Part shown: piece after piece, positions 19,091-27,069 of the stretch
Numbering within the stretch: the stretch's first letter is position 1
Layout of the letters: the number at the start of each line of letters is the position of its first letter
NCBI RefSeq assembly: GCF_017873335.1
Contig: NZ_JAGGKB010000001.1
Location: 248,001-312,000, forward strand
Source: Thermococcus stetteri
GTDB lineage: Archaea > Methanobacteriota_B > Thermococci > Thermococcales > Thermococcaceae
DNA: 64,000 nt
Direction of reading: 5' to 3'
Program-made: the position numbers and the translations under genes
The notes under the pieces: generated by a model
What the model saw: only the letters and a program-made list of their open reading frames with translations
The model's database searches: none
Told to the model about the DNA's origin: nothing

Positions 19091-19318
19091 TTACACCACC
19101 AGATAGAGGATTAGATAAATCACGTAGAGGGCCAGCACTGTCCTCCTGACCCACCTCTTCGTTATCATGTAGAGGCCAATGGCCATAAGGGTTACGCCCC
19201 AGAAGGAGTTCTTTATATAGGGAGCGTACGCCTTCAGCGGCTCGAGTAAGGCCGGCTGAAACTCCTTTAATAGGATAAGAAGCCCGAGGAAAATGAAGAT
19301 GTATCCGAGCGTCCTCAT
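19091..19318 (-). CDS. Small membrane protein, two to three TM segments
   Basis: A 75-residue protein with hydrophobic stretches at about 4-18, 38-52 and 58-75 and little else. It has no recognised domain. The ATG at 19318 was chosen; a GTG at 19327 overlapping the stop of the PspC gene is an alternative. It ends one base before the CitG-like gene starts, so PspC, this gene and CitG-like are probably one transcript. Confidence 0.6.
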   Translation of the reverse strand: MRTLGYIFIFLGLLILLKEFQPALLEPLKAYAPYIKNSFWGVTLMAIGLYMITKRWVRRTVLALYVIYLILYLVV

Positions 19319-19319
19319 T

Positions 19320-19751
19320 TCAATCACTCTCCTTAAGGAGTATCACTCCAATTACCAGCAGAAAGACCGCGAGCACCGTCCTGAATTCCACTATCGGGAG
19401 CAGTCTGAAGGCCGAATCAAGGAGGAGGACTGCTCCAAACAGTATCAGAGCGAGGGCGACGATCCTTGATGTCCTGTCCTCGCGGATCACAGCGTCCAGG
19501 CTCTCCCCCGCTTCGTTTATTACATCTTCGAGCTTCTTGCCGAGGTCGGTCTTCTCTTCCCCAGGACCCTCCTCAGGCATCACAAGCGCCGCGAGCAGGT
19601 AGGCCAGAGTCATAACACCTGGATTGACCGCGAAGAGGAGGACGAAGATGAGCCTGACCACAGTCGGGTCCACCTCTAGGTACTCGGCTATTCCCCCAAG
19701 AACTCCGAGGAATAGCCTGTTCTTCTTTGATCTCACGAGCCTCTTTTCCAT
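19320..19751 (-). CDS. PspC-domain membrane protein
   Basis: A 143-residue protein with an N-terminal PspC domain: RLVRSKKNRLFLGVLGGIAEYLEVDPTVVRL followed by a TM segment and LVMPEEG. A charged linker (about 70-95) leads to two further TM segments. In bacteria PspC senses membrane stress; here the family is common in archaea without the rest of the Psp system. The upstream VG(D/N)V-repeat gene ends 30 bases away, suggesting a membrane-associated unit. Confidence 0.82.
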   Translation of the reverse strand: MEKRLVRSKKNRLFLGVLGGIAEYLEVDPTVVRLIFVLLFAVNPGVMTLAYLLAALVMPEEGPGEEKTDLGKKLEDVINEAGESLDAVIREDRTSRIVALALILFGAVLLLDSAFRLLPIVEFRTVLAVFLLVIGVILLKESD

Positions 19752-19781
19752 ACTCTCACCGATAATAAAAAGGAAGAGGGC

Positions 19782-20363
19782 TTAATAATCATTGCGAATC
19801 CTGACGTTGCCCACAACGTGGTGTATCCTCACGAGAACGGGCTTTCCCTTTCCAGTGTGGGCGTTCTCAACACTTCCGATGACGTCCTCGGTGCTGGGCT
19901 GGACTGAGAAGTTGGCCGGGAGTGAGATGTCCACGTTCCCGACGACGTCCTTGATGATAACATCACCCTCCGCGTGTATGGAAACGTTGCCAATGACATC
20001 CTCAATTCGGTACTCTGCCGGTGCCCTCACGGAAACGTCGCCGACCACGTCCTCAAAGACCGGCCTCGTGGCGTTAACATCCACGCTGACGTCCCCAACG
20101 GTCTCTCGAACCCAGAGATCGGCGAGCCCTCTTCCAACTTCAATAACAACGCCGCTCACGTTAGTCTTAACGATTTGAACATCGCCCACTAGCTCCCTCA
20201 CGATGACCGCTCCCGCATCGAAGGTTCCTAACTCCCTCAGCGGACTGGCTTCCTTTTTGTGAATCTAGGCTCCACGAATCACAACCATCTCAACCGCGCC
20301 CACGAGGATAACCCCTAGGGCAACTACCACTATTAGAGTGAGAACTCCACCACGTTTGAGCAT
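19782..20363 (-). pseudogene. Membrane-anchored VG(D/N)V-repeat protein with in-frame amber codon
   Basis: The gene begins at ATG 20363 with MLKRGG and one hydrophobic helix (about 7-25). Codon 33 is TAG (20265-20267), after which the same frame continues for 160 codons. The body has about seven repeats of 16-20 residues centred on (V/I)G(D/N)V, for example ETVGDVSV, DVVGDVSV, DVIGNVSI and DVVGNVDI, which should form a beta-solenoid resembling DUF4097-like or bactofilin-like folds. A GTG at 20201 could start a shorter soluble form. The stop may be a mutation or a sequence error. Function unknown. Confidence 0.7.
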
Positions 20364-20472
20364 GCTTTCACCCATTCAGTATAGTCAGTCCATCGTATAA
20401 AGCTTACGCTTTTGAAAAGTTAGGAGGACGCAAACTGCCATCCGCGGTGGAGTAAATCAGAAAGAAAAAGGT

Positions 20473-20973
20473 TCACTTTAAAAGCTTGACGAACTCCCTC
20501 ATCCAGGCGTATAAGTCTCCAGGATGCCTTGAACTTACCCAGTTCCCGTCAACGACGACCTCTGCGTCGATCCATTCTGCTCCAGCGTTCTTCACGTCGT
20601 CCCTGATAGTTATGGTGCTCGTGCCCTTCCTGCCCTTGAGGACGCCGGCCGAGATGAGTATCTGAGGCCCGTGGCAGATGCTTGCAACGGGCTTTCCGTC
20701 CTCGAACATCTTCTTCGTTATCATCAGGACCTTTTCGTTAAGCCTGACCCTCTCCGGAGCCTTACCGCCGGGGAGGACGAGGGCGTCAAACTCGTCCGGG
20801 TCAACCTCATCAAAGGACAGCTGAACCTCAACGCTGTAGCCGTGCTTTCCGGTTATCTTTCCCCTCTTGAAGCTGGCCACATAGACCTCGTGCCCTTCCT
20901 CCTTGAGCCTGTGGAGGGGGTATATCAGCTCGAGATCCTCAAACTCGTCCGCACTCAGTATTAGCACCTTCAT
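20473..20973 (-). CDS. pfpI: PfpI/DJ-1 family intracellular protease or deglycase
   Basis: A 166-residue protein, exactly the length of Pyrococcus PfpI (PH1704). The nucleophile elbow is ASICHGPQ, with Cys near 100 and His beside it, and the N-terminal Glu of ADEFEDLEL completes the site. Family members form hexameric rings and show peptidase or glyoxalase/deglycase activity. The ATG at 20973 fits the family; the open frame extends to 21060. A TTATAAATG element near 21015 reads as a TATA box on this strand. Confidence 0.93.
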   Translation of the reverse strand: MKVLILSADEFEDLELIYPLHRLKEEGHEVYVASFKRGKITGKHGYSVEVQLSFDEVDPDEFDALVLPGGKAPERVRLNEKVLMITKKMFEDGKPVASICHGPQILISAGVLKGRKGTSTITIRDDVKNAGAEWIDAEVVVDGNWVSSRHPGDLYAWMREFVKLLK

Positions 20974-21072
20974 CCCAATCACCTCCACAACATTCAGATA
21001 AGGGTAGAAACCGACATTTATAACCCTTGCTGGGCAGAAATGGTGAACCAATAGGGACATTAAAAAGAAAGC

Positions 21073-21528
21073 TCAGAGCGGCAGTTCGGTGGTCTCCTTG
21101 TGAACCTTGAGGACGACCATCGTGTGGGTGGCGTCAACCCCCTCAATGCTACCCATCTTGTCCAGGAACTCGTTGAGTTCTGAGCTACTCCTAGTCCGTA
21201 TCTTCACGATCATGTCGTAGTCGCCAGTGGTTTCATAGACCTCGCATATCTCAGGATACTTCTTAAGCTGGTCCGCAACGTGGCCGTACATCCCAGCCTT
21301 GGCCTTTATGAGTATGAAAGCGAGTATGCTGAAGCCGAGGGCATTCGGATCCAGGATAACTGTGAACTTCTTAATTATCCCCTTCTCTTTGAGCTTTTTT
21401 ATTCGCTCGTATATCGTGGACTCGGCAAGTCCCACTTCCTTTGATATCTCCCTGAGGGGGGTCCGGCTGTTCTTCTGAAGGATCATGAGAATTTTTTTAT
21501 CGACCTCGTCAAGACCTCCTCTACCCAT
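21073..21528 (-). CDS. Lrp/AsnC family transcription regulator
   Basis: A 151-residue feast/famine regulator: N-terminal winged helix (LDEVDKKILMILQKNSRTPLR, AESTIYERIKKLKEKGIIKKF) and a RAM effector domain after about residue 70 (TTGDYDMIVKIRTRSSSELNEFL). Members bind amino acids and control metabolism. The ATG at 21528 lies after GGTGGTG; ATG 21534 overlaps that motif. It is divergent from the Drg-type GTPase, with separate TATA boxes in the 110-base gap. Confidence 0.92.
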   Translation of the reverse strand: MGRGGLDEVDKKILMILQKNSRTPLREISKEVGLAESTIYERIKKLKEKGIIKKFTVILDPNALGFSILAFILIKAKAGMYGHVADQLKKYPEICEVYETTGDYDMIVKIRTRSSSELNEFLDKMGSIEGVDATHTMVVLKVHKETTELPL

Positions 21529-21562
21529 AAACATCACCACCAGGGAAAAATTTTCGGAAGAG

Positions 21563-21605
21563 CTTATAAATTTGCCGATTATAGGATACCATACGTTTAT
21601 AAAAA
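21563..21605. promoter_or_regulatory. Divergent TATA boxes for lrp-like and drg-like genes
   Basis: Leftward TATA element TTTATAAG lies at 21563-21570, about 35 bases before the Lrp start. Rightward element GTTTATAAAAA lies at 21595-21605, about 35-40 bases before the GTPase ATG. The two core promoters are only about 30 bases apart, so binding at one could affect the other. Confidence 0.6.
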
Positions 21606-21638
21606 CCCGTTCGTCTTTGCGGAAGGGGGTGACAGGGA

Positions 21639-22805
21639 ATGCCAACGAACGTAACAGCGGAGTACCTCGCCGCGGAAGAGGAGTACAGAAACGCTAAGAC
21701 TATCCCCGAGAAGATCCGCGCCCTCGAAAAGATGTACGCCACGGTCCCAAAGCACAAGGGTACAGAAAAGCTCAGACTCCAAATCAAAAGGAAGCTCGCG
21801 GAGCTCAGGAAAGAGCTTGAAAAACAGAGGCAGATGCGCAAGGGCGGTGGCGGTCCCTCAATAGCAGTAAGGAAGGAAGGTGCGGCACAGATAGTCCTGG
21901 CCGGCCTCCCAAACGTTGGTAAAAGCTCCCTGATGAGGGCGCTGACAAACGTAGATGCCGACGTTGCCGACTACGCCTTCACGACAGTGGAGCCGATTCC
22001 GGGAATGATGCACCACAAGGACGTTCAGATACAGCTGGTCGAAGTCCCCGGGTTAGTTGAGGGTGCGGCCCTAGGCAAGGGGATGGGCCCCCAGCTGTTG
22101 AGCGTGATCAGAAACGCCGATGCCATAGCAATCGTTGTGGACCTTTCCCAAGACCCGGTTAAACAGATGGAGATCCTCCTGAGAGAGTTCGAGAGGGCCG
22201 GCATCAAGGTGAACAAGAGAAAGCCGCGGGTTGAGATAAAGAGAACGGCCAGCGGGGGTATCGTCATAAACGGACAGGAGAACATAAAGGGCGACATCCA
22301 GGAAGTCATGAAGATGCTGAGGGAGGAAAGGATACACTCGGCGGAGATAACCGTTAAAGAGCCTGTAACCCTCGAAGAGTTTGCCGACGCGCTTGATGAA
22401 AGCCTGGTCTGGAGGAGGGCGATCATCATAGCGAACAAGGGCGACGCTCCAGGGAGCAAAGAGAACTATGAAAAGCTCCTCAAGGCCTACGGCGACCGCT
22501 TTAAAATAATCCCTGTCTCGGCGAGGAGAAAGATCAACCTCGACAAGCTCAAGGACGAGCTTTATGAGCTTGCGGGGATTATCAGAGTTTTCACCAAGAG
22601 TCCCGGAGAGGAGCCAGCTTATCCTCCGGTTGCCCTTAAAAAGGGCTCAACGGTTATGGATCTAGCTGAAAGAATTCACAAGGACTTCGCCAAGAACTTC
22701 CGCTATGCACGGGTCTGGGGCAAGAGCGTCAAGTTCCCAGGGCAGAGGGTTGGAGCCGACCACGTGCTTGAGGACGGGGATATAGTTGAGATACATGCGA
22801 GGTAG
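21639..22805 (+). CDS. Drg-type OBG-family GTPase with TGS domain
   Basis: A 388-residue GTPase. After a basic coiled-coil N-terminus (to about 80) come G1 GLPNVGKSS, the G2 region FTTVEP, G3 VEVPGLVEG and G4 ANKGDAPG; a TGS domain fills the last 75 residues and ends VLEDGDIVEIHAR. Eukaryotic and archaeal Drg proteins bind ribosomes and act in translation control. ATG 21639 follows GGGGGTGACAGGG. Confidence 0.93.
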   Translation: MPTNVTAEYLAAEEEYRNAKTIPEKIRALEKMYATVPKHKGTEKLRLQIKRKLAELRKELEKQRQMRKGGGGPSIAVRKEGAAQIVLAGLPNVGKSSLMRALTNVDADVADYAFTTVEPIPGMMHHKDVQIQLVEVPGLVEGAALGKGMGPQLLSVIRNADAIAIVVDLSQDPVKQMEILLREFERAGIKVNKRKPRVEIKRTASGGIVINGQENIKGDIQEVMKMLREERIHSAEITVKEPVTLEEFADALDESLVWRRAIIIANKGDAPGSKENYEKLLKAYGDRFKIIPVSARRKINLDKLKDELYELAGIIRVFTKSPGEEPAYPPVALKKGSTVMDLAERIHKDFAKNFRYARVWGKSVKFPGQRVGADHVLEDGDIVEIHAR

Positions 22806-22814
22806 TGTTGTCCA

Positions 22815-23045
22815 TTATTTTAGAATGGAGATTAAGCCTGCTTTCCCCAAACTCCTTTTAGAACCAAGAACCTGATCAAACTTAGCGAGGAAGCTTTTAG
22901 AAAAAGCTTCACCAAAAGCTTGAATGTCTTCTTGAAGTTGGCTTGATGCGATTAGATTCTCTTGATAAAAGAGCAGGGCAATACGGGTTTTCTTCTTTTT
23001 TAACGCCCTTCGGGCACTATACGATGAGAAAATCCTTTGAACTGG
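22815..23045 (-). pseudogene. Possible protein remnant without start codon
   Basis: The 325-base gap between the GTPase gene and the tRNA cluster holds a leftward open frame of 77 codons (stop to stop, TGA at 23046, TAA at 22815) with protein-like composition, including RIALLFYQENLIASSQ and AFGEAFSKSFLAKFDQVLG. There is no good start codon and no family was recognised. It may be the tail of a lost gene next to tRNA genes, a common integration site. The rest of the gap shows nothing else I can support. Confidence 0.3.
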
Positions 23046-23130
23046 TCAATTGAAAGTAAACCCTCATAAAATGAGCCTACTTAAAAACACGTACTTTTTC
23101 CGCCAGCGCTTTCGTAAGAAAGAGTTGCTG

Positions 23131-23208
23131 TGGTGCGGTGGCCGGGATTTGAACCCGGGTCACCGGCTTGGAAGGCCGGTGTCCTAGACCAGGCTAGACT
23201 ACCACCGC
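23131..23208 (-). tRNA. tRNA-Gly (anticodon UCC)
   Basis: Full cloverleaf on the minus strand. The 7-bp acceptor stem GCGGTGG/CCACCGC, anticodon loop CTTCCAA (UCC), T-loop GGTTCAAATCC and encoded CCA at 23131-23133 are visible. No intron. It is followed 13 bases away by tRNA-Phe on the same strand. Confidence 0.95.
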
Positions 23209-23221
23209 ACTTGAGAGAAAG

Positions 23222-23298
23222 TGGTGGGGCGAGGGGGATTTGAACCCCCGACACCCGGATCTTCAGTCCGGCGCTCTCCCAGGCTGAGCTACCGCCCC
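23222..23298 (-). tRNA. tRNA-Phe (anticodon GAA)
   Basis: Full cloverleaf on the minus strand with anticodon loop CTGAAGA (GAA), a G/C-rich acceptor stem, T-arm GGGGGTTCAAATCCCCC and encoded CCA at 23222-23224. No intron. It is the upstream member of the Phe-Gly pair. Confidence 0.95.
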
Positions 23299-23349
23299 AC
23301 GCTCCAGAAATAGAGAGACAAAGGGGATTTATAAATCTTGCGGTGGTGC

Positions 23350-24069
23350 TCAGATCTTAGGCTCCACAGCATAGACCGTCTTATCCTCACCTATGCCCTC
23401 GATTAACCCTCTGTGCCTCCTCACACAGCTCTCGCACTCGCCACAGTGGATTGGCTTCCCGTCCTCTGTGAAGCCCTTTGGCATGTAGCAGGAGTTGGAG
23501 TACTCGTACTTCGCTCCGAGCTCCTTCAAGAGCTTCGCTATCCCCTTTTTGTCGAGGTTTATGAGCGGTGCAACGACTCTAACCTCTGCCATCGTCCCGT
23601 ACTTGAGCATCTCGTTCATCTTCTCAACGAACTCCGGAGTGTTGTCCGGAAACGTGGCCCCTTCCTCGGCGTTGAAGCCGACCACTATGTCTCCACCACC
23701 GAGAGCATCCAGCAGGGAAGCGGCGACAGCTATCAGGACAACGTTTCTTGCAGGAACCCAGACGCTCTTAGCCGTCTCCTGGGCCACCTCAATGTTCTCA
23801 AGCTCTTCCCCGGTAACCTTCGGCGTCTCCCCGCCGACGAGCGTCGTTCCGCGTAGCTTTGAGAACTCCTCCAGGAAGTCGAGCTTCACTATCTTGAGCG
23901 GTACATTGAGTTCTTTTGAGAAGAACTCGGCGACTCTGTTCGTAACCTTCTCCTCGTTGCTACCATAGTTGATAGTGAGCATTATGACCTCATCGTAGTT
24001 CTTCTTCGCCCAGTAGAGACAGGCAGTACTGTCAAGCCCACCGCTGAAGAGAACCACTGCGCGCTTCAT
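23350..24069 (-). CDS. queC: 7-cyano-7-deazaguanine synthase
   Basis: A 239-residue QueC, which converts 7-carboxy-7-deazaguanine to preQ0 with ATP and ammonia, a precursor of archaeosine in archaeal tRNA. The PP-loop [10 protein letters not shown] lies near the N-terminus, and the zinc-binding cysteines near the end: C of NSCYMP, then CGECESC. ATG 24069 ([11 protein letters not shown]) is preferred to the longer frame. It follows pyrD by 13 bases. Confidence 0.95.
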   Translation of the reverse strand: MKRAVVLFSGGLDSTACLYWAKKNYDEVIMLTINYGSNEEKVTNRVAEFFSKELNVPLKIVKLDFLEEFSKLRGTTLVGGETPKVTGEELENIEVAQETAKSVWVPARNVVLIAVAASLLDALGGGDIVVGFNAEEGATFPDNTPEFVEKMNEMLKYGTMAEVRVVAPLINLDKKGIAKLLKELGAKYEYSNSCYMPKGFTEDGKPIHCGECESCVRRHRGLIEGIGEDKTVYAVEPKI

Positions 24070-24082
24070 TTTTCTCACCTCC

Positions 24083-24985
24083 CTACTCCAGAGCCAAGCC
24101 AATTAACTCCCCCACGCTTGAAAACCCTTCCTCTTCAAGGTAGCGCTCAATACCCTCGCTTATTTCTCTGAACACCTTCCAGCCCCGAAGGGAAACTGCT
24201 GTTCCAATCTGAAGGGCTGACGCTCCAGCCAGGAGGAATTCCACAGCGTCCTGCCAGGTTGTTATTCCCCCAATGCCTATCACAGGAATGTCGAGGGTTC
24301 TAGCGAGATCATAGACAGCCCTCAGGGCAACGGGCTTGACACCCGGTCCGGAGTAGCCACCGACCTTGTTGCTAAGTATGGGCTTCTTAGCGTAGATGTC
24401 TATAGCGATGGCCTTCAGGGTGTTTATCGCCGAGACGGCATCGGCCCCTGCTTTCTCGGCGGCTAGGCCGAGCTTGGTTATGTCGTCGATGTTGGGTGTG
24501 AGCTTCGCTATGACTGGTTTATCAGTGGCGTCTTTAACGGCTTTTACCACAGCATAGACGTTCTCCGGCTTCTGGCCTATCTCCATGCCGTAGCCCTTGG
24601 CGTGAGGGCAGGACAGGTTAAGCTCGAAAGCATCGGCAACGTCGCTTAGCTTCTCCGCCAGAAAGGCGAACTCCTCCGGTGTTCCGCCGAAAATGGACAC
24701 GATGAGGGGGAAGTCAAAGCTGTATCCCTCAACCATCTCAAGAAAGCCCTTCCATCCCGGGTTCGGGAGGCCCATAGCGTTTATTAACCCATATGGGAGT
24801 TCGACGATTGTGGGGTTGTCGTAGCCCTTTCTCGGATCGACTCCAATTGATTTTGTAACTACGCCGCCGGCTCCCTCTTCGTGGGCCCTTATCCACTGCT
24901 CTGGAACTTTATCGTTTATCCCCGACGCGAGGATGAGAGGGTTTTCAAACTTCAGACCAAGGAGGTTTATCGAGAGCTTTGCCAC
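24083..24985 (-). CDS. pyrD: Dihydroorotate dehydrogenase (class 1B-like catalytic subunit)
   Basis: A 300-residue FMN TIM barrel that oxidises dihydroorotate to orotate in pyrimidine synthesis. Motifs: [22 protein letters not shown], the active-site Cys in ELNLSCPH, and the FMN site [27 protein letters not shown]. The class 1B type normally pairs with PyrK, which is not adjacent. GTG 24985 was chosen because GGTGGTGAC precedes it; the frame can also start at 25000. PyrF and PyrH are elsewhere in the window. Confidence 0.9.
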   Translation of the reverse strand: MAKLSINLLGLKFENPLILASGINDKVPEQWIRAHEEGAGGVVTKSIGVDPRKGYDNPTIVELPYGLINAMGLPNPGWKGFLEMVEGYSFDFPLIVSIFGGTPEEFAFLAEKLSDVADAFELNLSCPHAKGYGMEIGQKPENVYAVVKAVKDATDKPVIAKLTPNIDDITKLGLAAEKAGADAVSAINTLKAIAIDIYAKKPILSNKVGGYSGPGVKPVALRAVYDLARTLDIPVIGIGGITTWQDAVEFLLAGASALQIGTAVSLRGWKVFREISEGIERYLEEEGFSSVGELIGLALE

Positions 24986-25083
24986 TGTCACCACCGTCAC
25001 TGCTTAATGAGCACCCAATATAAAACCCTTGGTCTTCAGAGGGCAAAGCTTATAAAAGCTTCATGGGTTAAAGATTCGGGCAC

Positions 25084-25161
25084 GGGCCGGTAGCTCAGCC
25101 TGGTTAGAGCGCGGGGCTTTTAACCCCGTGGCCGCGGGTTCGAATCCCGCCCGGCCCGCCA
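25084..25161 (+). tRNA. tRNA-Lys (anticodon UUU)
   Basis: Full cloverleaf: acceptor GGGCCGG/CCGGCCC, D-arm TAGCTCAGCCTGG, anticodon loop CTTTTAA (UUU), T-loop GGTTCGAATCC and encoded CCA at 25159-25161. No intron. A TATA element CTTATAAAAG at 25049-25058 lies about 30 bases upstream. Confidence 0.95.
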
Positions 25162-25263
25162 GCACAGCATCTCAACAAACTCGGTTCTGCAGGTTCATCA
25201 TGAGCAACTCGTTGCTTTCGTAACTAGATTATAGAAAGGCCCTTGAATTAAGCGATCCCAGCT

Positions 25264-25584
25264 TCATCCCGCTCTTTCAAGTTCATCCCTTACCTCTTCA
25301 TCGAGGAGAACCGCCAGGATTAGGCCTGCAAGAAGAGACAGCGTAATAGATGATGCCGACGGCATCCCAATCGTCCAGACAATTCCAAAGACAAAGTCAA
25401 GCAGTGCTATGTAAACGGAGAGCCTTATTAGGTTTCTTACTCCTCTGGAGATTCCCACTGCAAGAGCACCGTGGATCAAGCCAATGAGGAGCAACATCCA
25501 GTCCGGGCCCCTTAAGAGGGCTAATCCGCTGAAAAAAAGGGCGATTAAAAGAAAAGCAAGGAAGAGGGTTGTTCTGGCCTTCAT
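25264..25584 (-). CDS. Small multi-pass membrane protein
   Basis: A 106-residue protein with four hydrophobic segments (about 6-22, 27-45, 52-72, 78-95) and a charged C-terminus. It overlaps the end of the MFS gene by 4 bases, so it is translationally coupled and may assist that transporter. No known domain is recognised. Confidence 0.65.
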   Translation of the reverse strand: MKARTTLFLAFLLIALFFSGLALLRGPDWMLLLIGLIHGALAVGISRGVRNLIRLSVYIALLDFVFGIVWTIGMPSASSITLSLLAGLILAVLLDEEVRDELERAG

Positions 25585-26789
25585 TCTCCAAGCTCCTCCA
25601 CAGGGAGTTTCATTCTGGATGCCGTAAGGAGGAGCAGTATTCCGATTATGGGCATTGCCATGTATATTCCCATCCCAACTGCAACGCTGCTCACGAGGAC
25701 GAACATCACGTTCGGTGCAACCGCGTTGGCGCTGTTTGAGATAAGACCGAGGGCAAAGCTCGCCTCAGGATATATCTCCTTGGGATATGCTGCAGGTGCC
25801 GTTGTCCAGAATGCAGGCCCAGTTCCTTGGACGATTCCGGCTATTGCGAACCCAAGAAGGGCGAAGGTGTAGTCGCTGGCGCTTATTCCCTTCCAGACAA
25901 AGACGAGACCGAGTAGGGTTACTGCGTAGGATATAACCATGACGCTGACTATCGCCTTGAACAGGCCCCTGTTGGATGTATTCCTGAGGGATAGACGGTA
26001 GCCGAGGTATCCCATTATGATTGACCAGAGGCCCATCGAGACTTCAAGGGCCATGACGAGGTTCGCCGTCTGTGAGTCCGTGAACTCGGCGTGGTGGAGG
26101 GTGAACGAGCCCAGGGTGAATATTATCCAGAGCGCCGGGAAGAACGTGAACCCGAAAACCCATGTGAAGGGCATCTTCCAGACGTTTGCTCCCTTTGAGG
26201 AGTGCTTCTCTTTGGGTATCTCGAAGTCTTCAACAAAGAGCCACCAGAGGGCGAGCATGACATACATAACGACTGCTGAGATCAGGAACGCGATTTTAAC
26301 CGCTTCCCAGCCTTCGTAGGTGTGAGAGGCCCACTTGGCCAGGTTTATTCCATAGATCCCACCCCAGAAGATTCCGGAGAGGATTATACCCTTTGCAAAG
26401 GGCCTCTCTGCGAGGAAAAGTCTGCCGATCTGGTTGCTGAAGACCGCTATAAGAGCCACGATGAATCCCTGGAAGAACCTGAGAGCAACAACGCCCCACC
26501 AGTTCCCAACGAAGGGGATGAGGAACTGCGGTATCGCCGCGAAGCTGACTATCATAGCCACGCTCCGCTTGAATGAGCCTTTGAATAGACTCGTTCCGCC
26601 TAGTAGGAAGGCCACGAAGAGGCCAACGACGTAGGCGGTCTGCTGGTAGCCCATAGCGGCTTCAGTTATCCCGTAGTGGGACACGACAACACTCTTGAAC
26701 TTCTCAAGCATGTGCATTGTCCCAAAACCCGTCGCAACAACTAGGGTGTTCATGAGGACAGTCGTCCACCTTTTATCTGCCAATTCCAT
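25581..26789 (-). CDS. MFS transporter
   Basis: A 402-residue protein with about 12 TM helices in two halves and a central charged loop (about 205-225, VEDFEIPKEKHSSKG). The RXGR-like loop between TM2 and TM3 is weak (GSFKRSVAM). The substrate cannot be inferred. It lies in a leftward operon: aminotransferase, UPF0016 protein, this transporter, and a small membrane protein, with gaps of 10 and 6 bases and a 4-base overlap. Confidence 0.82.
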   Translation of the reverse strand: MELADKRWTTVLMNTLVVATGFGTMHMLEKFKSVVVSHYGITEAAMGYQQTAYVVGLFVAFLLGGTSLFKGSFKRSVAMIVSFAAIPQFLIPFVGNWWGVVALRFFQGFIVALIAVFSNQIGRLFLAERPFAKGIILSGIFWGGIYGINLAKWASHTYEGWEAVKIAFLISAVVMYVMLALWWLFVEDFEIPKEKHSSKGANVWKMPFTWVFGFTFFPALWIIFTLGSFTLHHAEFTDSQTANLVMALEVSMGLWSIIMGYLGYRLSLRNTSNRGLFKAIVSVMVISYAVTLLGLVFVWKGISASDYTFALLGFAIAGIVQGTGPAFWTTAPAAYPKEIYPEASFALGLISNSANAVAPNVMFVLVSSVAVGMGIYMAMPIIGILLLLTASRMKLPVEELGE

Positions 26790-26795
26790 CCCTCC

Positions 26796-27059
26796 TCACA
26801 TTTTTCCGAGCAGCATTAGGACACCAAAGGCTATGAAGAGAACGCCAGCGCCTTTGTGAATAACTTCAATAGGAAGAACATCTCCAATTTTATCTCCAAT
26901 GAGGGCACCTACCAGATTGACGGCGGCCAGGCCCAGAATGGCCCCCACAAACGCTACCTTCCACTCGTATTTAGCCGCGAAGGCCATGGTTGCTAGCTGG
27001 GTCTTGTCTCCCAGCTCCGCCAGGAAAATGGCAAAGAATATGGCGAGGATGCCGTCCAT
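26796..27059 (-). CDS. UPF0016/GDT1-TMEM165 family cation transporter half
   Basis: An 87-residue protein with one copy of the ELGDKTQLATMAFA signature of the UPF0016 family and three TM segments. Members transport Mn2+ or Ca2+; single-domain forms are thought to act as dimers of two halves. It lies between the aminotransferase and MFS genes in one operon. Confidence 0.85.
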   Translation of the reverse strand: MDGILAIFFAIFLAELGDKTQLATMAFAAKYEWKVAFVGAILGLAAVNLVGALIGDKIGDVLPIEVIHKGAGVLFIAFGVLMLLGKM

Positions 27060-27069
27060 CGAGCCTCCC

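Noticed and set aside
20265-20267. Pyrrolysine at TAG codons (also 52718-52720)
   Set aside because: No pyrrolysine system is known in this group, and the proteins are not methylamine methyltransferases.
22815-23045. Reading the gap frame as a real gene
   Set aside because: No start codon, ribosome site or promoter in the right place; kept only as a low-confidence remnant.
25162-25263. Possible box C/D RNA on the minus strand (ATGATGA near 25196-25205)
   Set aside because: A C box and a CCGA-like D' are present, but there is no CTGA D box at suitable distance and the C' box is poor. A small AGCAA/TTGCT hairpin explains the local symmetry.
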